Assembly: GCA_946479665.1 (NCBI GenBank)
Contig: CAMLGO010000050.1
Location: 1 to 6,257 of the forward strand
Origin: an uncultured Candidatus Saccharibacteria bacterium
GTDB taxonomy: Bacteria > Patescibacteria > Saccharimonadia > Saccharimonadales > UBA6022
Length of the DNA: 6,257 nt
Reading direction: 5' to 3'
The first letter of the stretch is position 1; each line of letters opens with the position of its first letter. The notes below the pieces were generated by a model. The model made no database searches. It was not told the DNA's origin and was given only the letters and a program-made list of their open reading frames with translations. Below are positions 6,181 through 6,257 of the stretch, in pieces. A program made the position numbers and the translations under genes.

Positions 6181-6256
6181 CGGGGTGTGGCGCAGTTGAT
6201 AGCGCGCTCGGTTTGGGACCGAGAGGTCGAAGGTTTGAGTCCTTTCACCCCGACCA
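6181..6256 (+). tRNA. tRNA-Pro (anticodon UGG), CCA encoded
   Basis: A full cloverleaf can be drawn. The acceptor stem is CGGGGTG (6181-6187) with CACCCCG (6246-6252). The D stem is GCGC/GCGC with an 8-base loop (6194-6201). The anticodon stem is CTCGG/CCGAG around loop TTTGGGA (6212-6218), with anticodon TGG at 6214-6216. The variable loop is five bases, and the T stem is GAAGG/CCTTT with a seven-base loop (6234-6240). Discriminator A6253 and an encoded CCA (6254-6256) follow. The C1:G72 pair is typical of bacterial tRNA-Pro. U8-A14 and G15-C48 are intact. Unusually, the D loop has G18-A19 instead of G18-G19 and the T loop has T at position 56 instead of C, so the G19:C56 elbow pair becomes A19:U56. 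A tRNA with U34 can read most or all CCN codons. A single T-stem G-U pair is tolerable. Confidence 0.96.
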
Positions 6257-6257
6257 A

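Noticed and set aside
1..6257. Alternative genetic code (UGA as an amino acid), as in some CPR lineages
   Set aside because: murT and the acyltransferase-like gene end in TGA at the expected family lengths, and no family similarity continues past those stops.

Overview
The window looks like ordinary chromosome from a bacterium with a compact genome and a standard genetic code. UGA is used as a stop for two genes. Base composition is balanced, and genes are packed with overlaps or gaps of a few bases. My best guess is Candidatus Saccharibacteria (TM7, in the CPR). This rests on a murT-gatD operon whose MurT lacks cysteines where the zinc ribbon normally sits, a neighbourhood of polytopic envelope glycosyltransferases, the roughly 50% GC impression, and a tRNA with unusual D- and T-loop residues. 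The assignment is inference from gene content; no phylogenetic marker is present. Other lineages with MurT-GatD, such as Chloroflexota, Actinomycetota or Bacillota, are not excluded.

Layout. Positions 1-816 hold the 3' part of murT, overlapping by 4 bases the complete gatD (813-1538). Together they encode the lipid II isoglutaminyl synthase that amidates the D-glutamate of the peptidoglycan stem. A BCP/PrxQ peroxiredoxin (1535-2002, minus) runs convergently and overlaps the gatD stop codon by 4 bases. From a divergent intergenic region (2003-2091), a plus-strand pair follows: a polytopic OpgC/acyltransferase-3-like membrane protein (2092-3183) and a GT39-like (GT-C fold) glycosyltransferase (3229-4557). 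A second, different GT39-like glycosyltransferase (4559-6079, minus) converges on the first with a single base between stop codons. A divergent promoter region (6080-6180) then leads to tRNA-Pro(UGG) at 6181-6256, ending at the window edge with an encoded CCA.

How the genes fit together. Most are cell-envelope genes: peptidoglycan amidation (MurT-GatD), two lipid-phosphate-sugar-dependent glycosyltransferases and one membrane acyltransferase. The last three could build or decorate a surface glycan, lipid or protein, but nothing in the sequence names the substrate. The peroxiredoxin is a separate oxidative-defence gene.

No mobile element, CRISPR array, phage gene or obvious new multi-gene system is visible. 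The points most worth a second look are: four start codons that each sit 8-12 bases after a good -10 hexamer with no usable Shine-Dalgarno (predicted leaderless mRNAs); the MurT without its zinc ribbon; and a tRNA-Pro in which the near-universal G19:C56 tertiary pair appears to be replaced by A19:U56. There is no gene-free stretch longer than 300 bases.
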